Positions 10,424 through 21,419 of a stretch of DNA of 64,000 nt are shown piece by piece. Origin of the DNA: Melampsora larici-populina 98AG31 (Eukaryota; Basidiomycota; Pucciniomycetes; Pucciniales; Melampsoraceae). The stretch lies in the NCBI RefSeq assembly GCF_000204055.1, contig NW_006768772.1, positions 1,940,759 through 2,004,758 on the forward strand, read 5' to 3'. Each line of letters begins with the position of its first letter. Position 1 is the stretch's first letter. The translations under genes were made by a program, and so were the position numbers. The notes under the pieces are model-generated. The model did no database searches. It saw nothing but the letters and a program-made list of their open reading frames with translations, and had not been told where the DNA came from.

Positions 10424-13400
10424 ATGGGCATTACCGGCCGATCTATAGCATGTCCACGTACTCGGATTCCTAAACCTAAGAAACCTCCTGGAACCGCTGC
10501 TACTTTAGAGAAAGCCGAGCGTGATTCCGCTCAAAGTCGCTGGGGGCAGAAAAAGTGCGATGACATCAGCCAGGCTCTTCAAAACTCCCAAAATCGACCC
10601 TCCGAACCGCATGTTGATGCATCTGCAATAGACGAAGGCTTTCCACCAGAGGGAAACAATTTACTCAACGAAGATTTGATGCTTCTTGATGATTCAGACG
10701 ATTCAGACGGGGAGCCAGACAAGGAGAGAGACGAAGCTGATATACATACATATGCACAATTTGTCTCTCAAAGGAGCAACCCTGGGCCAGCAACGCAGGT
10801 GTTGCGTGTTGCGCTGCGCCTGCGTTGCGGTTTTTCTGACCGCAGCACAACATAGAATCAAATTCTAGGTTGCGGCCTGACCCGCAGCGCAACATCATTT
10901 GTCAAATCGATGGATTTTTTGGGCCGCAACAACATTTGTTGCGTTGCTGCCCAAAAAAAATCACAGTTTGGCGTTTTTTTGGCGCTGTTGCGCCTGTTGC
11001 GTTGCGCGACGGTCAAGGCGCCGCGCAACCTGACCTCACCATTTGTTGTTGCGGTACTTACCGCAGCGCAGCATGTAATGCAGGTTTGTGCTGCGTGTTG
11101 CGGAGCAACGCACCAAAAAACACTCGTGTTGTGGTGCGTTGCGTTGCTGGCACAGGGTTGAAAGGAGCTACCGAAGTCAACGGTTAGCAGAGGCCAGCCA
11201 TTGGAAGGAAGTCCTTCAGAAAACATTCTTAGCTTTCATGAGGTCTTCTGAGCGAACCTCAAACTGGGGAAATGACATGAACTGGAATCAAGATTTCAAT
11301 GCCTTTGAAAACTGTTCATGTGCACCAAGTTACAAGCACACTCGCTTGGTAGATACTGTTGATTTGATTTGTGAGTGTAGATAGGTTATCGTTGTTTTTA
11401 AGATAAGGGGAGCTGATTTCTGATAAAGATCGCAGGAAGATTGAAGTTGAGTTCTGTGACTGCACTCCCGACCAAGTGCGGTTGATCAATCAAGGATACT
11501 TAGGAGGTACGCCCAAACAACCCGAGACCGCTTTCTCCCTCAGACTACTTCGATTTTTTCATCTTGCGTGGTCATATTGTCACTCGAATATTCAGCCATT
11601 CTCACTTATGATTGACCGATATCTTGATGCCTTCAATCCGGTGTTATTGGTTCCTGGAACTCATGAGGTACGTTATTTGAATCCTCAATGGTGCCTCTAC
11701 ATTGGAACTAACAACTGTTACACTTGTGCCCCAGCCCCGTCTTTGGCGAAGACCATTAGCATCGGCAGTGTATTGCTATCGTCAGATCCTGAAGATGATT
11801 GAAGACCTGGAAGTTCGAAGTCTGAGTCTTACACCTATGCAAAAGCTAGCATGCAATTGCCCCAGATGTTTTGGTCCATCAGGGTCTTGCGGTATCAAGA
11901 AAGGGCCACAATTCATTGTTTGTGTTGATGGAAATTTCCAACAGCGACGTCATGAAAAAGCTAGTCAAGAATTTGACGAGATAGGTATATCAAATCCTTC
12001 CCTTTTTATGAAACCAGAAGATGTTTCATGTTGGGAACCTCAACCTTCAGTAACTGGGCGCACAGAGGTTGCTTTGGTTAGTAGCAGAAGACCTGAATTG
12101 CATTAAGAAAATCAGAAATCTAACCCACAAGAAATTTTCAGGACCCATGTACAATACAACACACAGCTGCGGCTGACCACCGAGATGGATCAAGCTGGCG
12201 CGGAAGCGAGGAGACTGGGTTAATTGGTTTGGCCTGTAGACACGACCATATGCTTAAAATAGTGAACATCATTCGGAGTGGAGAAAAGTGAGTCCTCATA
12301 TTCAAAGTGAGCCGTCAGACAGACTTGTCTTCTAAGTTTTTCTTTATGCACAGAGCATATTTTGTACATGCTCTCCTTGGATTCATCTTTGATAGCATCA
12401 TGGAAGCTCGAACGGAAACCCACAAAGCTGCCGTTGCTGTTCTGTATGACATAGGATGTACTCTAGAGAAAGGAGTAATCAAAGTAAGATATTTGACTAC
12501 ATACGCATCCTCTTCTACTTATGCTTACCTTCCATGTCTGTTTATAGAATAATCTTTTTGCCAATGAACGTGCAGCCGAACGCTTGAAGTTTGGCACAAG
12601 CGCTTTCCATGCGTACGTCCATCGGTGGAGTTGCCAACTTCAATATAATCCACGCCTCAATATTGGATTTGGGTTTTCGGACAGAGAGGGCTTGGAGCGT
12701 AATTGGTTTGGAATATCACCTCTGATTTCTGCTCTTCGGTGGGCATCAAAACAGACTCGTCTGGATGCTATACATCTAAAGGTTCTACATGGAATCGCAA
12801 TTAAGCTACATGATGCTGGTACGTTGCTTTTCTAAACCAATCAATTTTCGCTGACATTCTTTGAATGGTTTGACAGCAAAGTCGGCTTTTCACAAGCTGA
12901 AAGTAGCTGAGAAGAGGCTCAATCAAGCTCGAAATGTGCTTCGTGAACTGGAATCCAGAGCAGGGCTGACTGTGCAGTATCTCTCGGATCAGTGGAATCG
13001 ACAGAAAGCCTTGCAATCTGAGTTAATGGCAGATAACTCCATTCGATCACTTCAGGAACAACTGGGACGTCTGATTGATTTGGAGGAAGAGTTCAGAGAA
13101 AATCAGTCCGTTCTTTTCTTTTATTGGTTCACTGCACTCGTATTAGTTTACTAATTTCACATCATCATATCTGAAATAGCAACGAACTCAAGAAACTGCG
13201 ACGTAAACGTCGCAGAGACATGTCTGAGGATGAACATAATACCCTGCGATCCCTGCCATCTACCCTTGTGGCTCTAGAGGAGACTATAGCAGAGTTGGCC
13301 CTGGATATAGGTGGAGAAGACTTTCGGAATATGCCAGAGGCAACAGGTAAGCCTATCTTGAATAATATATCTAATATTTGGATCGACTTATGTCACATCA

Positions 13401-14441
13401 CATATCTCTACTAATTCCTAGACCCTCGTGCTCGACTTCGAATGAGAATCCAAATGGCAAAAGAGAAACTTTACGAGGCAAAAGTTGGGAAGATCGAGTG
13501 GCAAAAAAAATGGGACCAGCCGGGCATTGGTAATTCTATATCATTGTATTTCGAATTTCAAACTAAATATATTGCAGAGTGGTAATTGGTTATTCAACTT
13601 TCAGGTACCTCCGAGCAAGGAAGATACAAGGAAGTCATGGAAAAAAGAAACAAGGTGTTGCTACAAAAGTACAATACATACAAGGATAATGTTGAATCTT
13701 ATAATCATACATACCCAGACTCTGCACCTCATCGATTACCAACATTTGAAGATGTCAAATCAATGGATATTACCGATCCCTTCTGGGATATGGGACACCT
13801 TACACATCCCAACAAGCCTTGGGCAGTCGACGTGGATACACAGACCGGAATTCAAGCCTTTCGAACAGCAAGGTGTGGTGAGGAAGAGGTTGAACGCATT
13901 AGCTGTGAAGTCCAGAACATGGCTCGATCAGCTCTGATGATGGAAGAAAAGTTGAAAGCACTTCTTGAATTGTGCGAGATGCGTGAGTAGTAACAAATAC
14001 ATACTTGTACTTTAAACTTGCTCACACACTTAATCTAAAATGTTTTTCCTAGCATGGGTTGATGGCTGCCCCAACGGAAGACGTCCACTCGAGCTAATTC
14101 AACAGAGTGGTCTTGTATCAAGAACATCGTGGGAATTGAGTCAGCAAGTTCTCAAAGCACTACATAGTCGCCTGACAATCAAGTTTTGCCGAATTTGGAT
14201 GGTATGGGATAGTCAGCTTCCGATGCTGCTGAGGAAAACAGCACAATACTCAGCAGAGAGCCCCCAATCGATTGAAATTTTGATCTCCAAGTGGAACAGT
14301 GTGATTCAAAGATCTTCGAGTGTGTGGGAGAAGATTGTACACTGTCGCTCTGTTCCGGCTCAAGCTCTGGATGATTTCAATTTAGTTGAGCAGCGATTGA
14401 TTTTAGATGGTGTAGATACTGAGTTGAATAGTGAATCGTGA
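10424..14441 (+). CDS. KDZ-family DNA transposase with CxC cysteine cluster (interrupted by a MITE)
   Basis: Exons: 10424-10776 joined to 11168-11370 once the MITE and one target copy are removed, then 11429-11667, 11735-12076, 12142-12287, 12354-12483, 12548-12818, 12877-13105, 13180-13346, 13422-13529, 13605-13982, 14053-14441. The sum is 2955 nt, 984 codons plus stop. Family signatures of KDZ (Kyakuja-Dileera-Zisupton) transposases: the Cys cluster CSCAP ... VEFCDCTPDQ, GGTPKQPETAFSLRLLRFF, VCVDGNFQQRRHEKASQ (first catalytic D), ETGLIGLACRHDHMLKIV, VLYDIGC (second D), FHAYVHRWSCQLQYNPR, and GFGFSDREGLERNWFG (probable catalytic E). The last third is coiled coil. All key residues are present, so without the MITE the enzyme would look intact. 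The ATG at 10424 is the first in frame; an upstream exon cannot be excluded. KDZ ends were not found. Confidence 0.9.
10777..11160. mobile_element. 384 bp MITE rich in TTGCG, inserted in the KDZ exon
   Basis: Terminal inverted repeats of 21 bp with one mismatch start CAACCCTGGGCCAGCAACGC on the left and end, as reverse complement, CAACCCTGTGCCAGCAACGC on the right. A perfect 7 bp target duplication AAAGGAG flanks it (10770-10776 and 11161-11167); reading it as 8 bp AAAGGAGC requires asymmetric ends. Removing the element and one copy rejoins the KDZ frame exactly. The inside has no protein but many GTTGCG/CGCAAC units on both strands. A diverged copy lies at 60311-60608. Confidence 0.9.
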
Positions 14442-14755
14442 TGACATAAATAATATAGATCGTGTTGTGCAATTCATGTTCATTGATTCATTTAAATGTT
14501 GTTTTAACTTTCTATCTCCCACATCCTCGACTGTGACCTTGATTTGGCTTCAATGCATGAATCCATGAAGCCTGAAATCTGAAATTTGAACAGGCGATTC
14601 GTGAGTCAGTTGAGTGTTGGTCGAGTTGATCGTGAAGGTGCAAATGGTGATAGGACTGTGATGATGTTTGAGATTGAATTTTGCTCCAGTGCTGAGCGGG
14701 ATGAAATTGCATGAAAGACAGGACCGCAGACGTCTGGTTGGCTTGTATTTGATCT
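14442..14755. other. 3' flank of the KDZ gene
   Basis: No gene seen. It may hold the KDZ 3' untranslated region and the right end of that transposon, which I could not delimit. Confidence 0.4.
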
Positions 14756-15034
14756 CAGACTGGTCTGCTGAGTGACGTACAGACCGGTCTGATGGACTCC
14801 GATCTTTTCAAGGATGTGGTGTGAGGTACTCAGACCGGTCTGATTTGTTATGCTCGGTGAGTGCCAGCACAGGTACAGACCGGTGGGTATAGTACAGACC
14901 GGTCTGTGTGGGACTTGTTGCTTTCGAGTAAAGTTTTACAGTAGACAGACCGGTCTGTGTGAGTACAGACCGGTCTGCGAGCCTCTTTGATTTTTCTAAG
15001 TGAGGTTTGTGATTTTGGTGGCCAGACCAGTCTG
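14756..15034. repeat. Array of CAGACCGGTCTG palindromes
   Basis: Copies of the 12-base perfect palindrome CAGACCGGTCTG, or one-base variants, occur at 14756-14767, 14780-14791, 14831-14842, 14876-14884 (partial), 14895-14906, 14946-14957, 14966-14977 and 15023-15034. Spacing is irregular, so this is not a simple tandem repeat. The same motif sits in the leader of the Ty3 element at 4.4-4.5 kb in equivalent orientation, suggesting that this is the leader of a truncated relative on the minus strand. Confidence 0.8.
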
Positions 15035-15086
15035 GTGTGGACTTGTATCGACACCGAGTATGGGGGTCTGGGGAGTCTGGTAGGTC

Positions 15087-15957
15087 TGTCAGCTTGTTTC
15101 CAATAGCATACCGATAGGTTTACTTAGGTTTTACACGGTATTTCACCGTGGGATCTGTACACCACAGGTGGAATTGAGAACCGCTGCCAGTATATTAGCA
15201 AGTACAATTACTTGATAATCTGCCGAGGTAAACACTTACGAGAGTGTAGAATCCTTGGGTGACGCTTTAGCGTTGATTTGATAAGACAATTCTTTATCAA
15301 AGTGGAAAAAAGGTATTTAGGAACTTTAGTCGGATAACTACTAGTTAAACGATCTGTAACGTCCTATTGGTGGAAATGGAGTATAAAGAAAATAGAGCGA
15401 GAGAAAAAAGGTCCGAACAATGATTGTTAGTCTAAACTAAAGGAAATTTATCGGTAACGATTTTTCTAAAGTGTAAGTTCTAATTTTTATCAAACGGATA
15501 AAAGGGATTTGATTTCTAATTCTGAGTTTTTGTATAACGGAAAAGGATGAATTTGAAAAATAGTAAAAGATAATTTTTGTGATGGAAAAGGATTGTCCTC
15601 TTTCTTTGTTCGAAAGATCATTATTTTTTAACTATTCCAATTATTTGGTTAGAGCTTGATCCGGTCCAGTCCCTGATTAGGGTTGACGCGCTTCTAACTT
15701 AGTTACGCCTGGTCAGGGTAAGTTCTATTCTTGATTGTCCTGGTTTCTACTACGTGGATCCTTCTCAGTTAGGACTGATGAAGGGTCTCTTGATCATATC
15801 GTGATCAGACAAAGGGTGTCCTAATTACGTTGTTATGTAATTATGATTTCTAACTTGTTGGGCTCTTGAAACTTGAGCTTGAGAGATGTGTTTAATATTT
15901 TATCATGTTTTTAATTATATACTTATAATTGTGTTAGTGTGTTAGTGGGTCACTTTG
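15087..15957 (-). repeat. Possible LTR remnant next to palindrome array
   Basis: The stretch begins TGTCAGCTTG on the plus strand, so read on the minus strand it ends in CTGACA directly before the palindromic leader, as an LTR would. It has no coding capacity, is AT-rich and contains small hairpins (CACGGTATTTCACCGTG near 15135). The far end and a target duplication were not found, so the LTR call is inference. Confidence 0.35.
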
Positions 15958-16821
15958 TTAATGCGTTAGGTAGTTATTTGCACAGCAAAAACTCCTTTCA
16001 GTTGACACCCTTGGTCTAAGTACTTCTGGGTGGACTGGAAGCAACCCTATTTCTCCGCACAATGGAGAGCATTTATGTGAATTTGAAAAAAACCATATGC
16101 CCTTCTCCCTTGTGTTTTTGGCTGACCACCACATCTTGGGACTGAAATCCACAGCAGTATGAAAGGAACATGTAAAGATCAGTTCAGCCATCACCAGTAA
16201 GTAGGCAACAATTTCAAAATGACTCACTTGCGGTCCACCGTCTGGAATCCTGAGAGCAGGTGTCTGTCGGCAGATATTTCACTCAACAAAGCTTCGCCTT
16301 TGTACAGATTAAATGTCCAGTGCGACCAAGCTTGAAGGGCCTGATAGAGTAGATCATCATCTGCGTGGGTGAGTTTGGCTATTTGGCTGACATATTTCTT
16401 GGGATTCTTGTTCTGGGCTGTTTTGATGGCCCACAAGTCTTTAGGCAAGGGTGATGCAATCAAATTTTTGGAAACTATGAAAGTTCGAACCACCTAGAAG
16501 CAAAATTGATTTGGTCAGTGTACTTGCTGATGCAGTATAAAAGGTATGGCTCACCTCGAGCTTTGCAATAATCTCAGCCAGAGGCGGAGGAACCCCAGGT
16601 TGTCCAGCTACAAAGTTTTGGAAGTCCATGAGAAGCTTGGCTTCCTGGACATTCATCTGGAACTCCTCCAGGTAGTTTAAAAGGGAGCTTCCTTTCAAGC
16701 GCCTTCTGGCTATAATATTGATGATGGAACCTTCAAAAAGGCTGCACCACATACCCAGTTTCATAAGGAGTATGTATGCTGAGGTTGGGTGGCACCCAAA
16801 ATCTTGTTGTTCAATCCACAA
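15958..16821 (-). CDS. Unknown spliced protein, 5' end not found
   Basis: Three minus-strand segments splice with consistent phase: about 16821-16562, then 16494-16231 after a GTGAGC..TTCTAG intron, then 16145-15958 after a GTGAGT..TTTCAG intron. The joined protein includes KGSSLLNYLEEFQMNVQEAK, GVPPPLAEIIAKLE, VVRTFIVSKNLIASPLPKDL, then KMWWSAKNTREKG and a short Cys-rich tail. There is no ATG at the left border, so upstream exons are missing or the gene is truncated. No known domain recognised; helical composition suggests a soluble protein. Confidence 0.45.
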
Positions 16822-19400
16822 TTTTAATCACATTTGGCCACTCAAAGATCAAAAGTATTAGAAGATGCTCATATATGCATCGGTTTTTTGGGTTTTGCAT
16901 TTAGCATATTCATTATTGCCTTGTTTCTGCACAAATAAAAGTAGGATCCCCCAACGAAGTGATATAAGCGTGGGTTTTTGGAACTTCTCTTTTTGAACTT
17001 TCAGCCCATAAAGTCTTCAGTGGTCACACTGGAATTGTAGCCTGCGCCTAAAAGATGAAGTACTATGTATAGTGCTTTAAAAAGATATGCGTAGCTTTAC
17101 TACGAAGGAAGTTGAAAGTCGAGTAAATTTTGGAAAAGTCGAGTTATTTGCTGGGATTGAGAGTTAATTTTGGAGTTTATGAGTTTTGTACAGATTTTCA
17201 GATTAGTTTACGAGTTTTGGGTTGCAGGGTTTCTTACGTACACCGTAGAGGCCGTCAGAAAGCCATTGCCTCACGGTCCCACAACTAGATCACTCCAAAC
17301 TTGTATCTTGATAACCCATGATCCATGAATCTATTCATCTAAACGGCAATACCCCTTTGGATTATTGTCAAATTTCAATCGCGTAACTCACAACTCAACA
17401 TCCTTGATTGCCTATTCTGGCTTCCACCATGTTCTCTCCCTTTATGAAGTTGTTGGTTTTTTACACTTGTACATACATCATATATCCATAGGATCCCACT
17501 ATTTTCCGCCCCCGGGACAATATCTGGAGCCCCCTGTCGGGCCGGACCTAGGGGCAACAATCATGAGGACCCAGGAATGTGTCTTTACATGAGGCACGAA
17601 ATGCGGAGTTGGTCCATGAAAGCGTGCACCCAAGGATAGTGACAGTCAGGAGTGAGCGGGAAAGGAAAGAACACTGTGTCAATAGCAATCCAAAAGAGGA
17701 ACAAGAGTCCCCTTCAGGAGTTGCGGAATTACACAAGAATTTCCAATCAGCATACGTCATAGCTCTAAAGAAATTACGAGCTGAGATTGGTAGCAATATA
17801 AGGAGTCTAAGGACAGACAAGGAGTTGTCCTCCTCCTTACTTTCATCCGTCTCAGATTTCTCCCTTTACTATCAGCACCTTTTACTAAACCTACTATAGT
17901 CATTAACTATCCGTGATTCAACTATTTCCAAGAATTAGAATAGATATCAGGTCCCCATATAGTGATATCTTTCCCCGACAATCCTTATTGAATTGTTAAA
18001 ATTCTTTTGTCCAACCCACCCTCCCTACATCGGGATAAAAAACAGAAAACACAGATATTATTCTATCTTTTTCCCAGGGGAGACCCCGGCTCCCCAAGCT
18101 CGCGTCTTTATAAGGGGAGATTCTTTTGGGGTTCTAGAATGATTAAGAAAAACCTTTCGTAGAACACGCAAAAAATATATCCCCTTAAAAACTGGCTTTC
18201 ACAAATTCTGGAGAATTTGTGAAGGCCTCTAGCCCACATAGACTCTTCTCTTGTCCAGTATTAATATTGGGAGAGAGAAGACTCAATTCTTACAATCAAG
18301 ACAATTGAGTCACGGGATAATGGATGCACCTATGGATGTTAGTGACCAAAAAGGTGGGTTCTGGGGGCAAAAATTTACATATGTACATGACTAGAAAGGG
18401 GATTTTTGGCCTTTTTCGGCGAAAATGTGTGTGACACAAAAGGGGAGTTTTGAGGTCCCCAAATTTGATGTGCGTGACATGGGAGGGGAGTTTTAACCCA
18501 TCAGGGTTAGGGTAGCGCCTGTATAGCTGTATCCAGGAGCTAGCCAGAGAAAAGCGGAGAAATCTTCCTTGACATTCTCAAGACAGTCAAGATCTTCCAG
18601 GTTTACAGCCATTTACAGCTCTGTCTTAACTTTGTTCTTCAACTCTGAATACTCTGAGTATACTATCAGGCTCAGCCACCATAGCCGCATAAACTCAAAC
18701 ACATTCAAACTATTGAAACATGTTGCCTTTCAATCAAACCCTCAACAAGATCATCAGCCTTTGCAACAACTTCCCGGCTCTTCAAGAAGGTACCTGTGAG
18801 GGAGAGATGCGGTATCAGTCTTTCTCTGAGACTACCTGAGAGAAGCAATGAGATATACAGGTATAGTTCAATCCCGTTTTGGGTGGCGCGTTTTTTTTGC
18901 ATGGTGCCTCCTCTTTATAAGCCTTCCACCAACTACAGTATAACATCTAGACATCCATTGGTCAATTTCATTGGTCAAAATTAATACATACAAAAGACAA
19001 TTGATTTGACAAAATGCAAAATGAGAAGTCTTGAAAACTAGAAGTCAGAAGCATTTCAGGTTGGTTGAAACAAAAAGACAAGTTGAAAAGAGGTGATAGC
19101 AAGTCCTTTTTGTGAAGATTATACATACCAAGAGACATTTTAGAAAGATGACGACTGAGTCGTTTTTGACAAAATCAAGACAACGCAATAGATAAAAACT
19201 TCTTACAAATCTTTTGGGTTAGCATTGCAACAACCTCTTGAAGAAAGCTTTGAGTGTAGAGACTTCAAGGTGTAACAGATAATTGGCCTCTGGCCCATTC
19301 TCTTCTTTGTCGGATGAAACTGAGCCACTTGCTTTCTTTGAATGTTGTCTACACAATAGGCACCAGTGTCCTTGTATCATCCATGTCATGATATTGATAT
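16822..19400. other. Gene-poor repeat-like region
   Basis: About 2.6 kb with only short unconvincing reading frames. Seen inside: a near-perfect hairpin at 18198-18223 (TTCACAAATTCT and its complement, two-base loop), repeated AGGGGAGTTTTGAG-like blocks at about 18395-18500, and an inverted pair CAGTCTTTCTCTGAGACTA (about 18815) against TAGTCTCAGAAAAAGACTG (about 19880). Probably old LTR or transposon fragments. Confidence 0.45.
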
Positions 19401-19548
19401 TTCATTCAAAGTATCTCGCTCAAATGACAATACATTGTTTTTCTTGTATCAGTTTTGATGGCTACTTTCATTCAAAGTATCTCGCTCAAATGACAATACA
19501 TTGTTTTTCTTGTATCAGTTTTGATGGCTACTTTCATTCAAAGTAGCT
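19401..19548. repeat. 66 bp tandem repeat, 2.2 copies
   Basis: The unit starting TTCATTCAAAGTATCTCGCT begins at 19401 and 19467, and a third partial, diverging unit starts at 19533. The two full units appear identical. Because 66 is a multiple of three, the plus-strand frame stays open through it as a 22-residue repeat, but nothing else suggests a gene. Confidence 0.85.
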
Positions 19549-19918
19549 TGTTCCAATAACATTTTGTTGCTTTGTAAGTTGTTTCAATATCAATACTTGT
19601 AAGTGGTTGTAGCGATAAAACCCCCTTGACAATGATTCAGAGGGATTGGAGTGAGTCTGAAGGTATTGATACAAGGTGCACATGGATGGCTGGACAAGGA
19701 TTGATGATTCTTGACAACAAGTTTGTTGAAGTGTTGAAAGCTTCTTTGAAGTCTTAACAATGAATTTGTTCAAGTCTTCATACATATGTACCAGTTGCCA
19801 CCAGTCTGTACAGACAGTGTACAAAAAGCCGGCATCCGCTGTACTTTTTCGTTTGTATCAGGATAGTCTCAGAGCAAGTTAGTCTCAGAAAAAGACTGAT
19901 ACAGTTACGCTCCCGCCC

Positions 19919-21419
19919 GTGAAGATCAAACGTACAAAATCTTCTCAAATCCTCCAATTGCCAATAAAGAGGAAGGGATGTGGTACACAGTCAACTGCAG
20001 TCTTGATGCAGTCTTTGGTAAAGACTGTATCAAAAAAAAAATCAAAAGGTCCCCTTGGACTTTCAATTGTGGTGGAATGGATTCAAAAAGCTCAAAACCA
20101 CCACACGTGGGATGGTGATTCTGAAAAAATTGTGAAGGTCAAGGTGGACAATACTGTATCTGTGCTCAAAGGTGAGATTATATTTGCATATAAAAGATGA
20201 AAACAGTCAAAACAGAATTAATTCAAAATTGAGTTTAAATTTGATCAGATGCGGGAGCAGAAGATCTTGAAGTTGATGAAGTTGATGAGCAGCGTGGTTC
20301 AAACATGGGTCAGAAACAACAAGTGGTATCTTCCCATAGCCCCAAGGCTTCAACCAAAAAACACTCAAACCAGATCTGGGAATATATTGAGTGTAATTGT
20401 GCTGTCCTCTGATGATGATGGTGATCAGCAGATCATTAGAGCTACTTCTTCCAAAAAGAAAATTTCGAATCGCCAGATCAAGCAATCAAAAGTTGTCAAA
20501 TGGTGCCCATTATCAAAACCTGGCAAGAATTGTAACAGATGTCAGGTGGAGGACCAGGTCAGAGGTAAAAACTTCAACTGCCACTGTGGTGCCAAAACCA
20601 TTTGGCTTAATGGTGGCCATGTTAGACCAGCAACAGCTCACTGGGACACTGGTAAGCTTTTCATTTCATGTTGATTGATGCCCTTTGGACCAATGTTTAC
20701 ATTTTGTGTTTTCTAACAGAAATATGTAAAAACAAAACCAGTGGCCTTAAAAAGACTACAGACTTGACTTCTTTTTTTGGACGGTTGGTAACCTCTAAAA
20801 ACATGATCATGATATCTTGTCCAGGACTCAACGACGTAACTTGGGAACAAGAACGAGCTACATGTTCCATCACAGATTTTGTATCAAAAACTTGTACTAT
20901 CTATCGTGGAAACAATTGACACAAGATCTGCAAGGAACTCTTCGGAAGCCAGGCTCGAGAGAGCCAATTGAATACCGAGCAGAAATCTCTTTTAATCACT
21001 ACACTTGATTCTTGATCCAAATGGGAAGTCAAGCGCCATGGGGATTGGAGCGCAATTTACTCGAGCAATTGTGAAAGGACTTTTCATTGCAAAAAGACTG
21101 AAACAAACGCTGTCTGTCCAGCTTGTGAAGAACTCAAAGGCCTCTGTAGCTTAATTGAAGCCCTCAATAAGGATTATGCTGAAAAAGACAAACTCAAGTT
21201 CACTCGTGACAGTTACTTATCAGATAACATTGATACATTTTCACCCACCTTACTAAAATCTACCAACGCTTGTCGCCTTTCAAATTTGGTCAAAAAGGCT
21301 TTGGAAGGTGATTTCTCTGAATTTTGTACAGTTCTTGCTGCCTCAGCTCAAAATGGATTGTTTGATGATCATGATGTGAAAAGTCTCAATTCCGGAGTCC
21401 TAAGATTCCTGTGACAAAT
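19919..21419 (+). pseudogene. Transposase-like gene of unassigned family, 5' half (decayed)
   Basis: Starts with a basic segment MKIKRTKSSQILQLPIKRKG. After an intron (donor at about 20172, acceptor before 20249) there is an acidic stretch, then a Cys-rich module (CPLSKPGKNCNRCQVEDQ and NCHCGAKTIWLNGGHVRP), a block CPGLNDVTWEQERATC, and a second Cys module (NCERTFHCKKTE, CPACEELKGLC). Frames break near 20390, and in-frame TGA stops occur at 20917-20919 and 21013-21015. The coding trace ends near SLNSGVLRFL at 21419, where unrelated repeat DNA begins. It continues at 24273 after the insertions; that the two halves were one gene is inferred from order, strand and decay style. Confidence 0.55.

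Noticed and set aside
10777..11160. MITE acting as a spliced intron of the KDZ gene
   Set aside because: No consensus GTRAGT donor and AG acceptor pair at its borders would restore the frame; the exact restoration comes from removing the element plus one target copy.
10858..11226. Open frames of 80-120 codons inside the TTGCG-rich MITE
   Set aside because: They arise from the low-complexity CG-rich repeats and are open on both strands; no protein-like composition.
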